Shown piece by piece: positions 14,327 to 22,726 of a stretch of DNA of 32,358 nt (position 1 is its first letter; every line of letters starts with the position of its first letter). The notes below the pieces were generated by a model that saw only the letters and a program-made list of their open reading frames with translations, was not told the DNA's origin and did not search any database. A program made the translations under genes and the position numbers. The stretch spans positions 1 through 32,358 of the forward strand of contig DGIK01000180.1 in NCBI GenBank assembly GCA_002393195.1, given 5' to 3'. Source of the stretch: Bacteroidales bacterium UBA3824. Lineage in GTDB: Bacteria > Bacteroidota > Bacteroidia > Bacteroidales > UBA3824.

Positions 14327-16321
14327 ATGAGAAGACTGCTACTAATTACCGCACTCCTGCCGACGGTACTTTACGCGCAAAACCCTGTAATCAGGGACAT
14401 TTACAGCGCAGACCCGACGGCAAGGGTTTTCAACGGGAAGGTGTATCTCTTTCCGTCGCATGACATTTTGCAACCCGACCCATTGCCACAGGGTCAACGC
14501 CCAAACTGGTTTTGCATGGAGGACTACCATGTATTCTCCTCCGACAACCTCACCGAATGGACAGACCACGGCGTAATCCTCAAACAGGAAGACGTGCCAT
14601 GGGGCAATCCGACGGCTTACAGCATGTGGGCTCCTGACTGCGTATATCGCAATGGCAAGTATTATTTCTACTTCCCCGACGCGCCCAAGGGCGGAATGGG
14701 ATTTGGCGTTGGTGTTGCCATTGCAGACAAGCCCGAAGGCCCCTACACTCCCGTCAAGGAAAACATCAAGGGCATCAACGGCATCGACCCCTGCGTGCTC
14801 CAAGCATCCGACGGCAACGCCTACATTTTCTGGGGCGCAGGACGATGTGCAAAACTCAAAGAAAACATGATTGAACTCGCCGACGACACCCCGAAAGAGA
14901 AGGTGAAATGGGGCGAGCGCGAATTTGAGATGGTTGGCGTCAACTGCCTCCAAGGTCTGCCAAACCGTCAGGCGGAAGGCCCGTTTGCTTTTGAGTACAA
15001 TGGCAACTATTACCTCACATACCCCTACGTGCGCACAAACACAGAGGTGCTCGGCTATGCAATGAGCAAGAATCCCATGGGGCCTTACGAATACAAGGGT
15101 CTCATCATGGCTGAACACGCCGACAGTTGCTGGACAAACCACCATTCAATCATCAACTTCAAGGGTCAGTGGTACTTGTTCTATCACCACAACGACTTCT
15201 CCCCCAACGACGACAAGAGGCGCAGCGTCCGCATTGAAAAACTCTATTTCAACCCCGACGGCACAATCCAGGAAGTGAAGCCGACAATGCGCGGCGTGGG
15301 CATCAACGACGCTTTGAGCGTTGTGAATGTTGACCGCTACAACGAGGCTTCCAAGGACGTAACGACTGGATTTGTGGACACCGCCGACACTTTCAAGGGC
15401 TGGTACGCAGGTCTCAAACAGAAGGGCAGTTACATCATCTACAAGGATGTTGACTTCTCAAAAGTGAAAAACCGCGCATACGCCATCGCCGCCGTCCGCG
15501 CCAACAAGAACACCAAGTTTACCATTCATGAAAAATCGCCCAAAGGTAAGGTGATTGCCGACTTCACAGTAACAGTGGTTACCGAAGGACGATTCCGCAG
15601 GGATTACAGCGGGCATTGGCTTGCTGTAACATCAACACTCAAATACATCCCCAACGGCGTTACAGACATCTGTGTTGTTGCAGACGCCGACGGTTTCGAC
15701 ATTGACAATGTTGAGTTCAAAAACCGCCTCGATTATTACGACAACGCCACCGGCGAATCCTCCAAGCCCGACGCTGACGGCTTCATCCACCGCTGGAACG
15801 TCCTCGAACCCATTGGACTCGACATCAACACCAACATCCTCTTCACCGACAGTTATCTGGCTACCACGATGGGCGACCCCAAAGTTCAGGCTCTCATCAA
15901 AAACGTTCCCGCTGCCAATCAGAAGGTTAAATACGACACACAAACCCTCACATGGCACAAGATTGAGAGCAATTATTACAATGTGAAACTCTTCCGCTTC
16001 GCCGAGCAATACGGCAAGAAGATTTACGGCGTATTGTTCCCCGTGACCACAGTCATCGAATGTGACGAGGACATGCCAAATGTAAGGCTCATGGCAGGCA
16101 GCAACTCCGCCTCCAAGTGGTATCTCAACGGCGAGGAAATCCTCACAATGTCCGGCGACCGCCGCATGGTGAAAGACGACTGCGCTTCGAAGGCGGTAAC
16201 ACTCAAAAAAGGCACAAACGTACTCTCCGGCCTCATCATCAACGGCCCCGGCATGAGCGACTTCTGCACACGTTTCATCGACCAGAACGGCAAAACTGTT
16301 AAAAACTTCAAGGTAAAATAA
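14327..16321 (+). CDS. Secreted GH43 xylosidase/arabinofuranosidase-like enzyme with C-terminal accessory domains
   Basis: This is a 664-residue exported enzyme with a signal peptide (MRRLLLITALLPTVLYAQ). The N-terminal GH43 propeller (about 20-330) has the catalytic Asp29 in SADPTA, Asp154 in GIDPCV and Glu217 in QAEGPF. The ADPTARVFNGKVYLFPSHD-type opening is characteristic of GH43 beta-xylosidases and alpha-L-arabinofuranosidases. Residues about 345-480 form a beta-sandwich that looks like a CBM6-type carbohydrate-binding domain. A further C-terminal region of unknown fold ends with the GPGMSDFC motif also seen at the very start of the window. The next gene begins one base after its stop, so the two are one operon. 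Confidence 0.85.
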   Translation: MRRLLLITALLPTVLYAQNPVIRDIYSADPTARVFNGKVYLFPSHDILQPDPLPQGQRPNWFCMEDYHVFSSDNLTEWTDHGVILKQEDVPWGNPTAYSMWAPDCVYRNGKYYFYFPDAPKGGMGFGVGVAIADKPEGPYTPVKENIKGINGIDPCVLQASDGNAYIFWGAGRCAKLKENMIELADDTPKEKVKWGEREFEMVGVNCLQGLPNRQAEGPFAFEYNGNYYLTYPYVRTNTEVLGYAMSKNPMGPYEYKGLIMAEHADSCWTNHHSIINFKGQWYLFYHHNDFSPNDDKRRSVRIEKLYFNPDGTIQEVKPTMRGVGINDALSVVNVDRYNEASKDVTTGFVDTADTFKGWYAGLKQKGSYIIYKDVDFSKVKNRAYAIAAVRANKNTKFTIHEKSPKGKVIADFTVTVVTEGRFRRDYSGHWLAVTSTLKYIPNGVTDICVVADADGFDIDNVEFKNRLDYYDNATGESSKPDADGFIHRWNVLEPIGLDINTNILFTDSYLATTMGDPKVQALIKNVPAANQKVKYDTQTLTWHKIESNYYNVKLFRFAEQYGKKIYGVLFPVTTVIECDEDMPNVRLMAGSNSASKWYLNGEEILTMSGDRRMVKDDCASKAVTLKKGTNVLSGLIINGPGMSDFCTRFIDQNGKTVKNFKVK

Positions 16322-16322
16322 A

Positions 16323-17780
16323 ATGACGAAAAAGTTTATATTCCCGATATTTGCTGCGCTGACGGTTACGACTGCATCGGCGCAGGTAGGCGCACCCTAC
16401 ATCCACGACCCATCGACATTGGCGGAATGTGATGGCAAATATTACACATTTGGCACTGGCGGCGGCGGATTGATTTCCGACGACGGCGGCTGGACATGGC
16501 ACGGCGGCGCAGAGCGTCCCGGCGGCGGCGCGGCTCCCGACGTTTTGAAGATTGGCGACCGTTACTTGGTGGCGTACAGCGCAACAGGCGGCGGTCTCGG
16601 CGGCGGTCATTACGGCAAAATCCTCACAATGTGGAATAAGACCCTCGACCCCAAGTCGCCCGACTTCAAATACTCTGTAGCAAAGGAAGTTGCGGCTTCC
16701 GACGGCGTTGAAGACTGCGACGCAATCGATGCTGGTCTCCTCTATGTGAAGGAACAAAACAGGCTGTTTGTAAGCTACGGCACGTATTTCGGCAATATCC
16801 GCATCATCGAGCTCGACCCCGAAACTGCAGGCCGCAAGTCTGGCGCAAAACCCGTGGACGTTGCCATCGACTGCGAAGCGTCCGACATTCTCTACGTTGA
16901 CGGCTGGTACTACTTGCTCGGCACTCACGGCACTTGTTGTGATGGTGTCAATTCTACCTACAACATCGTCGTTGGCCGTTCCAAAGACATCTATGGCCCC
17001 TACCTCGACAATACCGGTCGCGATATGAAACAGGGCGGCGGCAAGATGGTTGTCAATACCTACGGCAAGGCTGTGGGCGCAGGACACTTCGGACGTTTTG
17101 TTGTTGACGACGGCGTGGAGGTGATGTCGTTGCACTTTGAGGCAGATTTTGAGCGCAGCGGCAGGAGCGTGCTTTCCATTCTTCCAATTGTTTGGAAAGA
17201 CGGCTGGCCAAAGGCGGGCAAGAAGATGAGCGAAGGCGTGTATTCTATTCAGTCGGAGCGTCGCGGCTACGCTTTGGAACTCGCCACCGATTTTGTCCGC
17301 ATCCAGCAAGACCGTCAAGGATGGTTCCGCGCCAACAACGATGAACCCGTAAAACCCATCGCCACTCAGCAACTTGCCGACGTCCAAAATACTTGGCCAA
17401 AAGGCACTGCACCGGCGCGTCTGAGCGACTACATGCTCCGTCCAAACCAGTATTGGAACATTGAACCCGCCGAGGGCAAGGGCGGCTATCCTGGCAATCC
17501 TTACTTTAAGATTACCATCAATGGCACCACCCGCGCACTCGCTGCCGGCAATGGCATGGACGTAGTTGTTAACGACAATTTCACCGGCGACGACACACAA
17601 CTCTGGCGCATCGAGCAATGCACCGACGGCACTTACCGCATTATGCCCAAGCGCATCCCCGGTCAATCCTCCGACAACACTAAATTTGTACTCTACTCCA
17701 TCGCCGACTCCACCCCAATCCTCAAAGAATGGGACAACGGCGACAATGCAAAGTGGAATCTTGTGGCGGAAGAGAAATAA
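16323..17780 (+). CDS. Secreted GH43 arabinanase-like enzyme, paralogue of the 250-1704 product
   Basis: This is a 485-residue enzyme with a signal peptide (MTKKFIFPIFAALTVTTASAQ). The catalytic residues are Asp29 in HDPST, Asp136 in AIDAG and Glu185 in DCEAS. It shares long identical stretches with the product at 250-1704 (for example around CDGKYYTFGTGGGGLIS and KTLDPKSPDFK), roughly two thirds of positions by eye. It has the same C-terminal QxW-type trefoil region (QYW, QLW). Only one base separates it from the preceding GH43 stop, so translation is probably coupled. The arabinanase assignment comes from motif similarity; having two diverged copies suggests different chain lengths or linkages as substrates. 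Confidence 0.85.
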   Translation: MTKKFIFPIFAALTVTTASAQVGAPYIHDPSTLAECDGKYYTFGTGGGGLISDDGGWTWHGGAERPGGGAAPDVLKIGDRYLVAYSATGGGLGGGHYGKILTMWNKTLDPKSPDFKYSVAKEVAASDGVEDCDAIDAGLLYVKEQNRLFVSYGTYFGNIRIIELDPETAGRKSGAKPVDVAIDCEASDILYVDGWYYLLGTHGTCCDGVNSTYNIVVGRSKDIYGPYLDNTGRDMKQGGGKMVVNTYGKAVGAGHFGRFVVDDGVEVMSLHFEADFERSGRSVLSILPIVWKDGWPKAGKKMSEGVYSIQSERRGYALELATDFVRIQQDRQGWFRANNDEPVKPIATQQLADVQNTWPKGTAPARLSDYMLRPNQYWNIEPAEGKGGYPGNPYFKITINGTTRALAAGNGMDVVVNDNFTGDDTQLWRIEQCTDGTYRIMPKRIPGQSSDNTKFVLYSIADSTPILKEWDNGDNAKWNLVAEEK

Positions 17781-17816
17781 GACGACAACTACAATCATTT
17801 GAAAACGATATTTATG

Positions 17817-17861
17817 TAACCCCGTACATCACAGCGTATTAGCACACGATGTACGGGGTTA
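17817..17861 (+). terminator. Strong hairpin after the GH43 operon
   Basis: AACCCCGTACATC (17818-17830) pairs perfectly with GATGTACGGGGTT (17848-17860), extended by a T-A pair, with a 17-base loop. It sits 37 bases after the GH43 stop. The T tract is weak, but the position fits a transcription end. Confidence 0.7.
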
Positions 17862-17933
17862 TTATGTAAGGGTGGTTCTTATAAGGTATATAAGAAAAAA
17901 TTTATATGTTATATACAGAAGTTTTGTATGTTG

Positions 17934-17964
17934 TTGCAAGTCTCAAAAAAGCCGCATAACTTTG
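17934..17964 (+). promoter_or_regulatory. Upstream promoter candidate of the peptidoglycan-hydrolase locus
   Basis: TTG (17934-17936) and TAACTTTG (17957-17964) have a 20-base spacer. The -7 element is embedded in a small dyad, CCGCA (17952-17956) with TGCGG (17963-17967), so a regulator could occlude it. Confidence 0.4.
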
Positions 17965-18028
17965 CGGTGAAATTATAAACAGGCATAAGTCAAAAACTTA
18001 ATCAATATAAGGAAAAGACTAATACGTG

Positions 18029-18059
18029 TTGGGAAATAGAAAAATGCTGCATATATTTG
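18029..18059 (+). promoter_or_regulatory. Proximal promoter of the peptidoglycan-hydrolase locus
   Basis: TTG at 18029-18031 and TATATTTG at 18052-18059 are separated by 20 bases, the canonical Bacteroidetes arrangement. Transcription would begin about ten bases before the small ORF at 18078. Confidence 0.6.
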
Positions 18060-18077
18060 CAGAAAATTTAAAAAATT

Positions 18078-18209
18078 ATGATACATTTAAAATTAATAGT
18101 CGTGGTTCTGATAGGCGGAATGCCTAATACCACGAAGGAAGCAGCAGAAAGTCAGAATAGAGGAAATAATAGTTTATCAACCAATAAAATAGGAGGTGAT
18201 TATGTATAA
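18078..18209 (+). CDS. Small membrane-peptide ORF, 43 residues
   Basis: The ATG at 18078 opens a 43-residue frame starting MIHLKLIVVVLIGGM, a single hydrophobic helix, followed by a polar Asn/Ser/Glu-rich tail. The promoter lies directly in front. Its end overlaps the next gene's start by eight bases, and the AGGAGG ribosome site of that gene is inside it. It could be a leader peptide coupling translation, a small inner-membrane protein such as an immunity or holin-like factor, or a spurious ORF. No homologue was recognised. Confidence 0.4.
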   Translation: MIHLKLIVVVLIGGMPNTTKEAAESQNRGNNSLSTNKIGGDYV

Positions 18210-19641
18210 TGATCCATTTAACCGCTGTCAAATAGTGCAGCCAAAGACTTGGGATTCCATAATGGATGCGGCTGAGGCAGACATCAAATCCAATCCCCGA
18301 TTAATTTTTACGCCCAAGCATAAAGATTGGAGGGATATTTTGAAATGGGTATCGTCCCAAGGTGTCTCCCGTCTGTTTGAATCGTTGCCATACGAGGTTC
18401 AAAACGATATATACGTTAATGATAATGAGGTATTTGCAGAATTGTCAGAAGATGCAAAGAAAAGGTTCAACGAAGCACGCCAAAAATATTATCCTGATGG
18501 TGGGCAAATCAATCCGCCAAACGGCGAGACTTCAATAACAGCGAGAAATACCAAACAATATGACTTTCCTCCTGTTCCTTCAAGATTTGACGAAGGTGCA
18601 AAGGCAAGTAATAACACAGCCGAAGTCGCTAATTATGACGATTATTTGTTGTCAGATTTTCTGCCGAGACCTATCCAAATGCCTTATGATCCGCCAAAGC
18701 GCAAAAATTGGTTGACACCCACGCATATTAGTATCGATCCAAAAATCGTTGACCAAAGAGAAACAACATATGCAAACTTAGACGAAGAACCAATTTTTGA
18801 CGGTGGTATGTTGCCAGAAGTGTCAATTATTTCAGATGCAATGCCCTGGTATGAAAAAACAGCAAGAAAAACAGCAAGGGCATTTCGGTACGTAGATATG
18901 CTGTTGAGAAAACAATTATATAAAAACGGAACAACGACAAGTAATCCTAACAATGCGTTTGAAATGGAACGTCCTTATGAACCTCGTTATTGTGAACCAA
19001 GTGCCGCCGACATTTTATATCAAAACCCTGATATAAACGCTTGGGATTATCGAACAACCTTATCGTTTCAAAAGGCGACAGGACTCAAACAGAATGGCAT
19101 TGTTGGGGCAGAAACCATCAGCGAATTCAATCGGCTTAAAAACACAGTTTATCATATTACGCCGACAAATTCTACTGAAAGGTTTGAAGTGTATGCACAG
19201 AAGCATCATCCCGAAAATCTTGAAAAAATCGAATATGATTGGACGCAAATGCCTGAATATAATATTTCAGATGGATGCAGCCAATGGGTAAGAAAAAAAT
19301 ACGACAAAATCGTTGGCGACGCCTCCGAGGTTGGATTTTACGCCAATGCTTGGCAATTGATAAAAAAAATTGAAAGAGCGGGAGGGGATATGCTTTTTAA
19401 CATTTACGACGATTGTTCTTTTGAAAACATTAAGACAACAGGAGGTGTAGTAAGAGCAATTAATTCGTATTTGGATACACACGAAATGGATTACGATATG
19501 TTGGAGGCAGGTGATGTAGTCGGTATGATGTACCCTAATTCTCCGTATTTTAAAGAAGCCTTGGACGCAGGTACAACATTCAATACACACGTCGGAATCG
19601 TTGTTGGCAAAGACGAAAAAAACGGAGAACCTATAATTTAA
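18202..19641 (+). CDS. Peptidoglycan-binding NlpC/P60-like protein, N-terminal part of a split frame
   Basis: I chose the ATG at 18202, five bases after a clear AGGAGG; the frame opened by GTG at 18196 is less likely. There is no signal peptide. Residues 1-250 are unrecognised, with a Pro/Asn-rich stretch around 105-170. A peptidoglycan-binding-like repeat lies at about 269-312 (SFQKATGLKQNGIVGAETI). A cysteine-peptidase-like domain follows, with Cys359 in DGCSQWV and His463 in THVGIVVG, the NlpC/P60 pattern. The TAA at codon 480 falls inside that domain, right after GEPII. The same frame stays open to 20523, so the true product was probably one 773-codon protein. Likely targets are stem-peptide bonds of peptidoglycan. 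The lack of an export signal suggests release by lysis or specialised secretion. Confidence 0.75.
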   Translation: MYNDPFNRCQIVQPKTWDSIMDAAEADIKSNPRLIFTPKHKDWRDILKWVSSQGVSRLFESLPYEVQNDIYVNDNEVFAELSEDAKKRFNEARQKYYPDGGQINPPNGETSITARNTKQYDFPPVPSRFDEGAKASNNTAEVANYDDYLLSDFLPRPIQMPYDPPKRKNWLTPTHISIDPKIVDQRETTYANLDEEPIFDGGMLPEVSIISDAMPWYEKTARKTARAFRYVDMLLRKQLYKNGTTTSNPNNAFEMERPYEPRYCEPSAADILYQNPDINAWDYRTTLSFQKATGLKQNGIVGAETISEFNRLKNTVYHITPTNSTERFEVYAQKHHPENLEKIEYDWTQMPEYNISDGCSQWVRKKYDKIVGDASEVGFYANAWQLIKKIERAGGDMLFNIYDDCSFENIKTTGGVVRAINSYLDTHEMDYDMLEAGDVVGMMYPNSPYFKEALDAGTTFNTHVGIVVGKDEKNGEPII

Positions 19642-19737
19642 CATAAAGTCGGACCACAAATTTTCACTGATCGAATCAACAACATTTTTGGAAACGCAAA
19701 AGTCACGTGCGCAATCAGACCTACCAACTTCCGCAAC

Positions 19738-20523
19738 TTGGAAATAAAATGGGAAACAGGCAACAGTAAGTATAAATTGTCAGACCCGAATAATAAGGGG
19801 TACAACAATCCCCAAATGACAGCCTATATGGATGCATTAGATGGAGCAAAATCGGTATTATCTGAAATTTTTCCAAATGTTGACATTGATGAATTAGAAC
19901 GACGTGCAATAGGCATTATGAAACGTGAAACCGATTTTATGACAAGAACGGTGAATGACGTAAGAAAGGATTGGAAAAATCCGTTGGATGCACTATTGGC
20001 AAACGCAAGGGAAATTGCGAAAGACATGCAGGGTGTGTCGGCAAAACGTAGGTCATCAAATTTAACAAAGACCAAAATGGGATCATTTTCACCCAAAGAA
20101 AGGAATTTTTTGGGCGTACACACGCCTTCTGATTTAGAAAAACCGGAAGTGGCTGCACGTGCTGTTTTATTTCTTTTGGCGAGAAATGCGGATTATTTTA
20201 ACAATCTGTCCAATACGTATCCATCGTTAGGCTTGACAAATGCAGACATTAATAATGCAGCCACTTTGTCATATAATCAAGGTATGACAAAATTGCAATC
20301 TTTGGGTTTTGACAAGGATGGGAAATATGCCCCAAACGAAATTGAATCATTGCGGAATATGTCTTATTTAGATGCCAATAAAATAAAAGATTATAACTCA
20401 ACCAATTACAAATATGTTCCCTTATTCGGAAAAAAATTATTCGATATGTTTGGTGGAGATGGAAATTACCCTTACATTTCGTCGGCAAGAAATGCAATAA
20501 ACAATTATCTTATAGAAAAATGA
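19738..20523 (+). pseudogene. C-terminal continuation of the split peptidoglycan-hydrolase gene (lytic transglycosylase-like)
   Basis: This frame is in phase with the gene before it. Codons 19642-19737 between them contain no stop and read like the end of an NlpC/P60 domain (HKVGPQIFTDRINNIFG). The first available starts are a TTG at 19738 with no ribosome site and an ATG at 19816, neither convincing. The domain resembles a lysozyme/lytic transglycosylase fold: IMKRETDF could hold the catalytic Glu, and NNAATLSYNQGM resembles the AxxYNxG motif. It is therefore best read as the distal half of a two-enzyme protein cut by one nonsense codon, although independent re-initiation cannot be excluded. 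Its last bases overlap the GH25 gene as ATGA. Confidence 0.6.
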
Positions 20524-21230
20524 TAAAATCCTTAATTTGCATATTAATTATTATTTTTGCAATCGGATGCGGAAACAAATTAGATGTCAGTACCAAGGGC
20601 TATTTGAAATCAACAGAAATAGCCCCAAAGTACTGTGGAATAGATGTATCGCACTATCAAGGGAGCATAGATTGGAATCTCGTAGCACAAGACACCAACA
20701 TTCAATTTGTCTATATCAAGGCAACCGAGGGCAAATCGTATCTTGACGACAAATACAAACAGAACATTGAACAAGCCCGCAATGTAGGTCTATCGGTTGG
20801 TAGTTATCATTTTTTTAGAATGACAAGTTCGCCCCAAGAGCAATTTGAAAACATCACTAACAATATCGATAAAAACCAACAAGATTTAATCCCAATGATT
20901 GATGTGGAAACCACCGACGGCAAATCTGTGGACGAGGTGCGAAACGCCTTGAAGAAACTTACTAACCTGATGGAAAAACATTACGGCGAAAAGCCATTGA
21001 TATACGGCACAATGCGCAGTTACAACACAATTTGTGCACCCGATTTCAACGACCATCTTCTTTATATTGGACGATTTAGCGATACTCTACCTCCCAAAAT
21101 TAAAGGTGGAGGCAAAGCCGCTGTTTGGCAATTCAGTGAAAAAGGGGAAATAAAAGGCATACCCAAACCTGTGGACTTATGCCGTTTGACAGATGGTATA
21201 AAGATTGATGATTTAAAATTGGGTAATTGA
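20520..21230 (+). CDS. GH25 lysozyme (muramidase) lipoprotein
   Basis: This 236-residue protein has a lipoprotein signal (MIKSLICILIIIFAIGC, Cys17 acylated). The GH25 domain covers residues 38-230. GIDVSHYQGSIDW carries the first catalytic-site Asp, and FVYIKATEG, GSYHFF and PMIDVE (catalytic Asp/Glu pair) follow in the usual order. WQFSE near the end is also typical. The enzyme hydrolyses the N-acetylmuramyl-(1,4)-N-acetylglucosamine bond of peptidoglycan. Its ATG overlaps the preceding frame's TGA, so it is translationally coupled to the split hydrolase. Together they form a peptidoglycan-degrading set, either for self-remodelling or as antagonistic effectors. Confidence 0.88.
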   Translation: MIKSLICILIIIFAIGCGNKLDVSTKGYLKSTEIAPKYCGIDVSHYQGSIDWNLVAQDTNIQFVYIKATEGKSYLDDKYKQNIEQARNVGLSVGSYHFFRMTSSPQEQFENITNNIDKNQQDLIPMIDVETTDGKSVDEVRNALKKLTNLMEKHYGEKPLIYGTMRSYNTICAPDFNDHLLYIGRFSDTLPPKIKGGGKAAVWQFSEKGEIKGIPKPVDLCRLTDGIKIDDLKLGN

Positions 21231-21260
21231 TTTTTTTTTCGTCGAACTCACGTTAAAAAT

Positions 21261-21287
21261 TAGGGACGCAGTTTTGCCGCGTCCCTA
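21261..21287. terminator. Bidirectional hairpin between the GH25 and argH genes
   Basis: TAGGGACGC (21261-21269) pairs perfectly with GCGTCCCTA (21279-21287) around a 9-base loop. It lies between two convergent genes and can end both transcripts. Confidence 0.75.
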
Positions 21288-21314
21288 CATATTTCATTCA
21301 AAAAAATCAATTCG

Positions 21315-22649
21315 TTATCCTTTCGTCAATTCCTCCACAGCCTTATCCACTTTCTCAAAATTGAACTGGCTGTACACTTCATTGAACAACGCCGCAATCT
21401 TGTCGTTGCAGAGATTGCCGATGCTGCCGATGTGGGTGTGATTGAGGGGCTTGTCCCAATGGAATTTGCCCTCAAAGACTTGATGTCCAACTTCCTTGTA
21501 TGCGTCGCGGAATGGAACGCCGGCTACAACCATTTCATTCAAAGCCTCAACGGTGAAGATTGGCTGGTACATTTCGTTTTTGAGGATGTCTTCGCGGGGC
21601 TGGATTTTCGGGAGTATAAACTCCATAAAATCCAAACACATCTGCATCCTTTCAAATACGGGCAGGTAACTCTCCTTCAAAAGTTGAAGGTCGCGGAAAT
21701 ATCCACAAGTCAGGTTGCCGGTGATGCGGTTGAGTTCAAAGGGCAGGACGCTGATTTTGTTGCAGTAGCCGCGCATCAATTCAAAAACATCGGGGTTTGC
21801 CTTGTGAGGCATTATCGACGAACCAGTGGTGTATTCCTTGGGCAAGGAAATGAATTTGAAATTCTGACTCATAAAAAGGCAACAGTCGGCGGCGAATTTT
21901 GCCAATGTCTGCGAGAGTTGCGCAAGAGCCGACGCCACAACGGTCTCCACTTTGCCGCGTGTCATTTGTGCATAGACGGAGTTGTAGTCAGGACTGTCAA
22001 ATCCAAGAAGGTCGCTTGTGCGCTGCCTGTCAATCGGGAACGACGAACCATATCCCGCCGCGCTGCCGAGCGGGTTGCGGTTGTTGATTTTCCACGCCGA
22101 AAGGAGTGTTTGGAGGTCGTCGGCAAGACTCTCGGCGTAGCATCCAAACCACAATCCAAAACTTGACGGCATGGCTATTTGCAGGTGAGTGTAGCCGGGC
22201 AGGAGGATGTCCTTGTATTTTTCGCTGAGTTCCACGAAGGTTTCAAAAACTCCCTTGACGGTCTCAATGATTTTTTGGAGTTTGGCGCGAGTGAAGAGCC
22301 TTACAGCCGTTACAACCTGATCGTTGCGGCTGCGGGCGGTGTGTATGCGTTTGCCCGGGTCGCCAAGCCGCTCGGTGAGCATAAATTCTATCTGCGAGTG
22401 CACGTCCTCCACGTCGGGCGCAATCTCAAATTTGCCGTCCACGGCAATAGCGTGGATTTTGCGGAGTTCCTGTTGGAGTTTGTCGTTGTCGTCCTTGCCG
22501 AGAAGCCCACATTCGGAGAGCATCTGCGCGTGAGCCATGCAGCCAAGCGCATCATATTCAGCAAGATACAAATCCATTTCGCGGTCTCTGCCTACCGTAA
22601 AACGTGTTACAAATTCCGAGGTGTCAAAACCTTTGTCCCAAAGTTTCAT
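21315..22649 (-). CDS. argH: Argininosuccinate lyase
   Basis: This 444-residue cytoplasmic enzyme cleaves argininosuccinate to arginine and fumarate, the last step of arginine biosynthesis. It belongs to the fumarase/aspartase superfamily. The signature GSSIMPHKANPDVFELMRG with the catalytic serine is present. The conserved region DVEDVHSQIEFMLTERLG and the substrate-binding HTARSRNDQV are also visible. Length and start (MKLWDKGFD) fit family members from Bacteroidota. No other arg genes are adjacent. A -7 promoter element lies upstream. Confidence 0.97.
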   Translation of the reverse strand: MKLWDKGFDTSEFVTRFTVGRDREMDLYLAEYDALGCMAHAQMLSECGLLGKDDNDKLQQELRKIHAIAVDGKFEIAPDVEDVHSQIEFMLTERLGDPGKRIHTARSRNDQVVTAVRLFTRAKLQKIIETVKGVFETFVELSEKYKDILLPGYTHLQIAMPSSFGLWFGCYAESLADDLQTLLSAWKINNRNPLGSAAGYGSSFPIDRQRTSDLLGFDSPDYNSVYAQMTRGKVETVVASALAQLSQTLAKFAADCCLFMSQNFKFISLPKEYTTGSSIMPHKANPDVFELMRGYCNKISVLPFELNRITGNLTCGYFRDLQLLKESYLPVFERMQMCLDFMEFILPKIQPREDILKNEMYQPIFTVEALNEMVVAGVPFRDAYKEVGHQVFEGKFHWDKPLNHTHIGSIGNLCNDKIAALFNEVYSQFNFEKVDKAVEELTKG

Positions 22650-22681
22650 TTTAGTTTTTGTTGAGTTTGATTATTTTGGGG

Positions 22682-22689
22682 CAAAGGTA
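22682..22689 (-). promoter_or_regulatory. Bacteroidetes -7 element for argH
   Basis: The minus strand reads TACCTTTG, an exact TAnnTTTG match 33 bases before the argH ATG. Confidence 0.6.
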
Positions 22690-22726
22690 AGTAATAATTT
22701 TAAGAATAGGAAATGAAAAAAAAATT

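Noticed and set aside
16308..17798. 496-codon minus-strand frame opposite the second GH43 gene
   Set aside because: Same shadow effect; the plus-strand frame has a signal peptide and catalytic motifs, the minus-strand frame has none.
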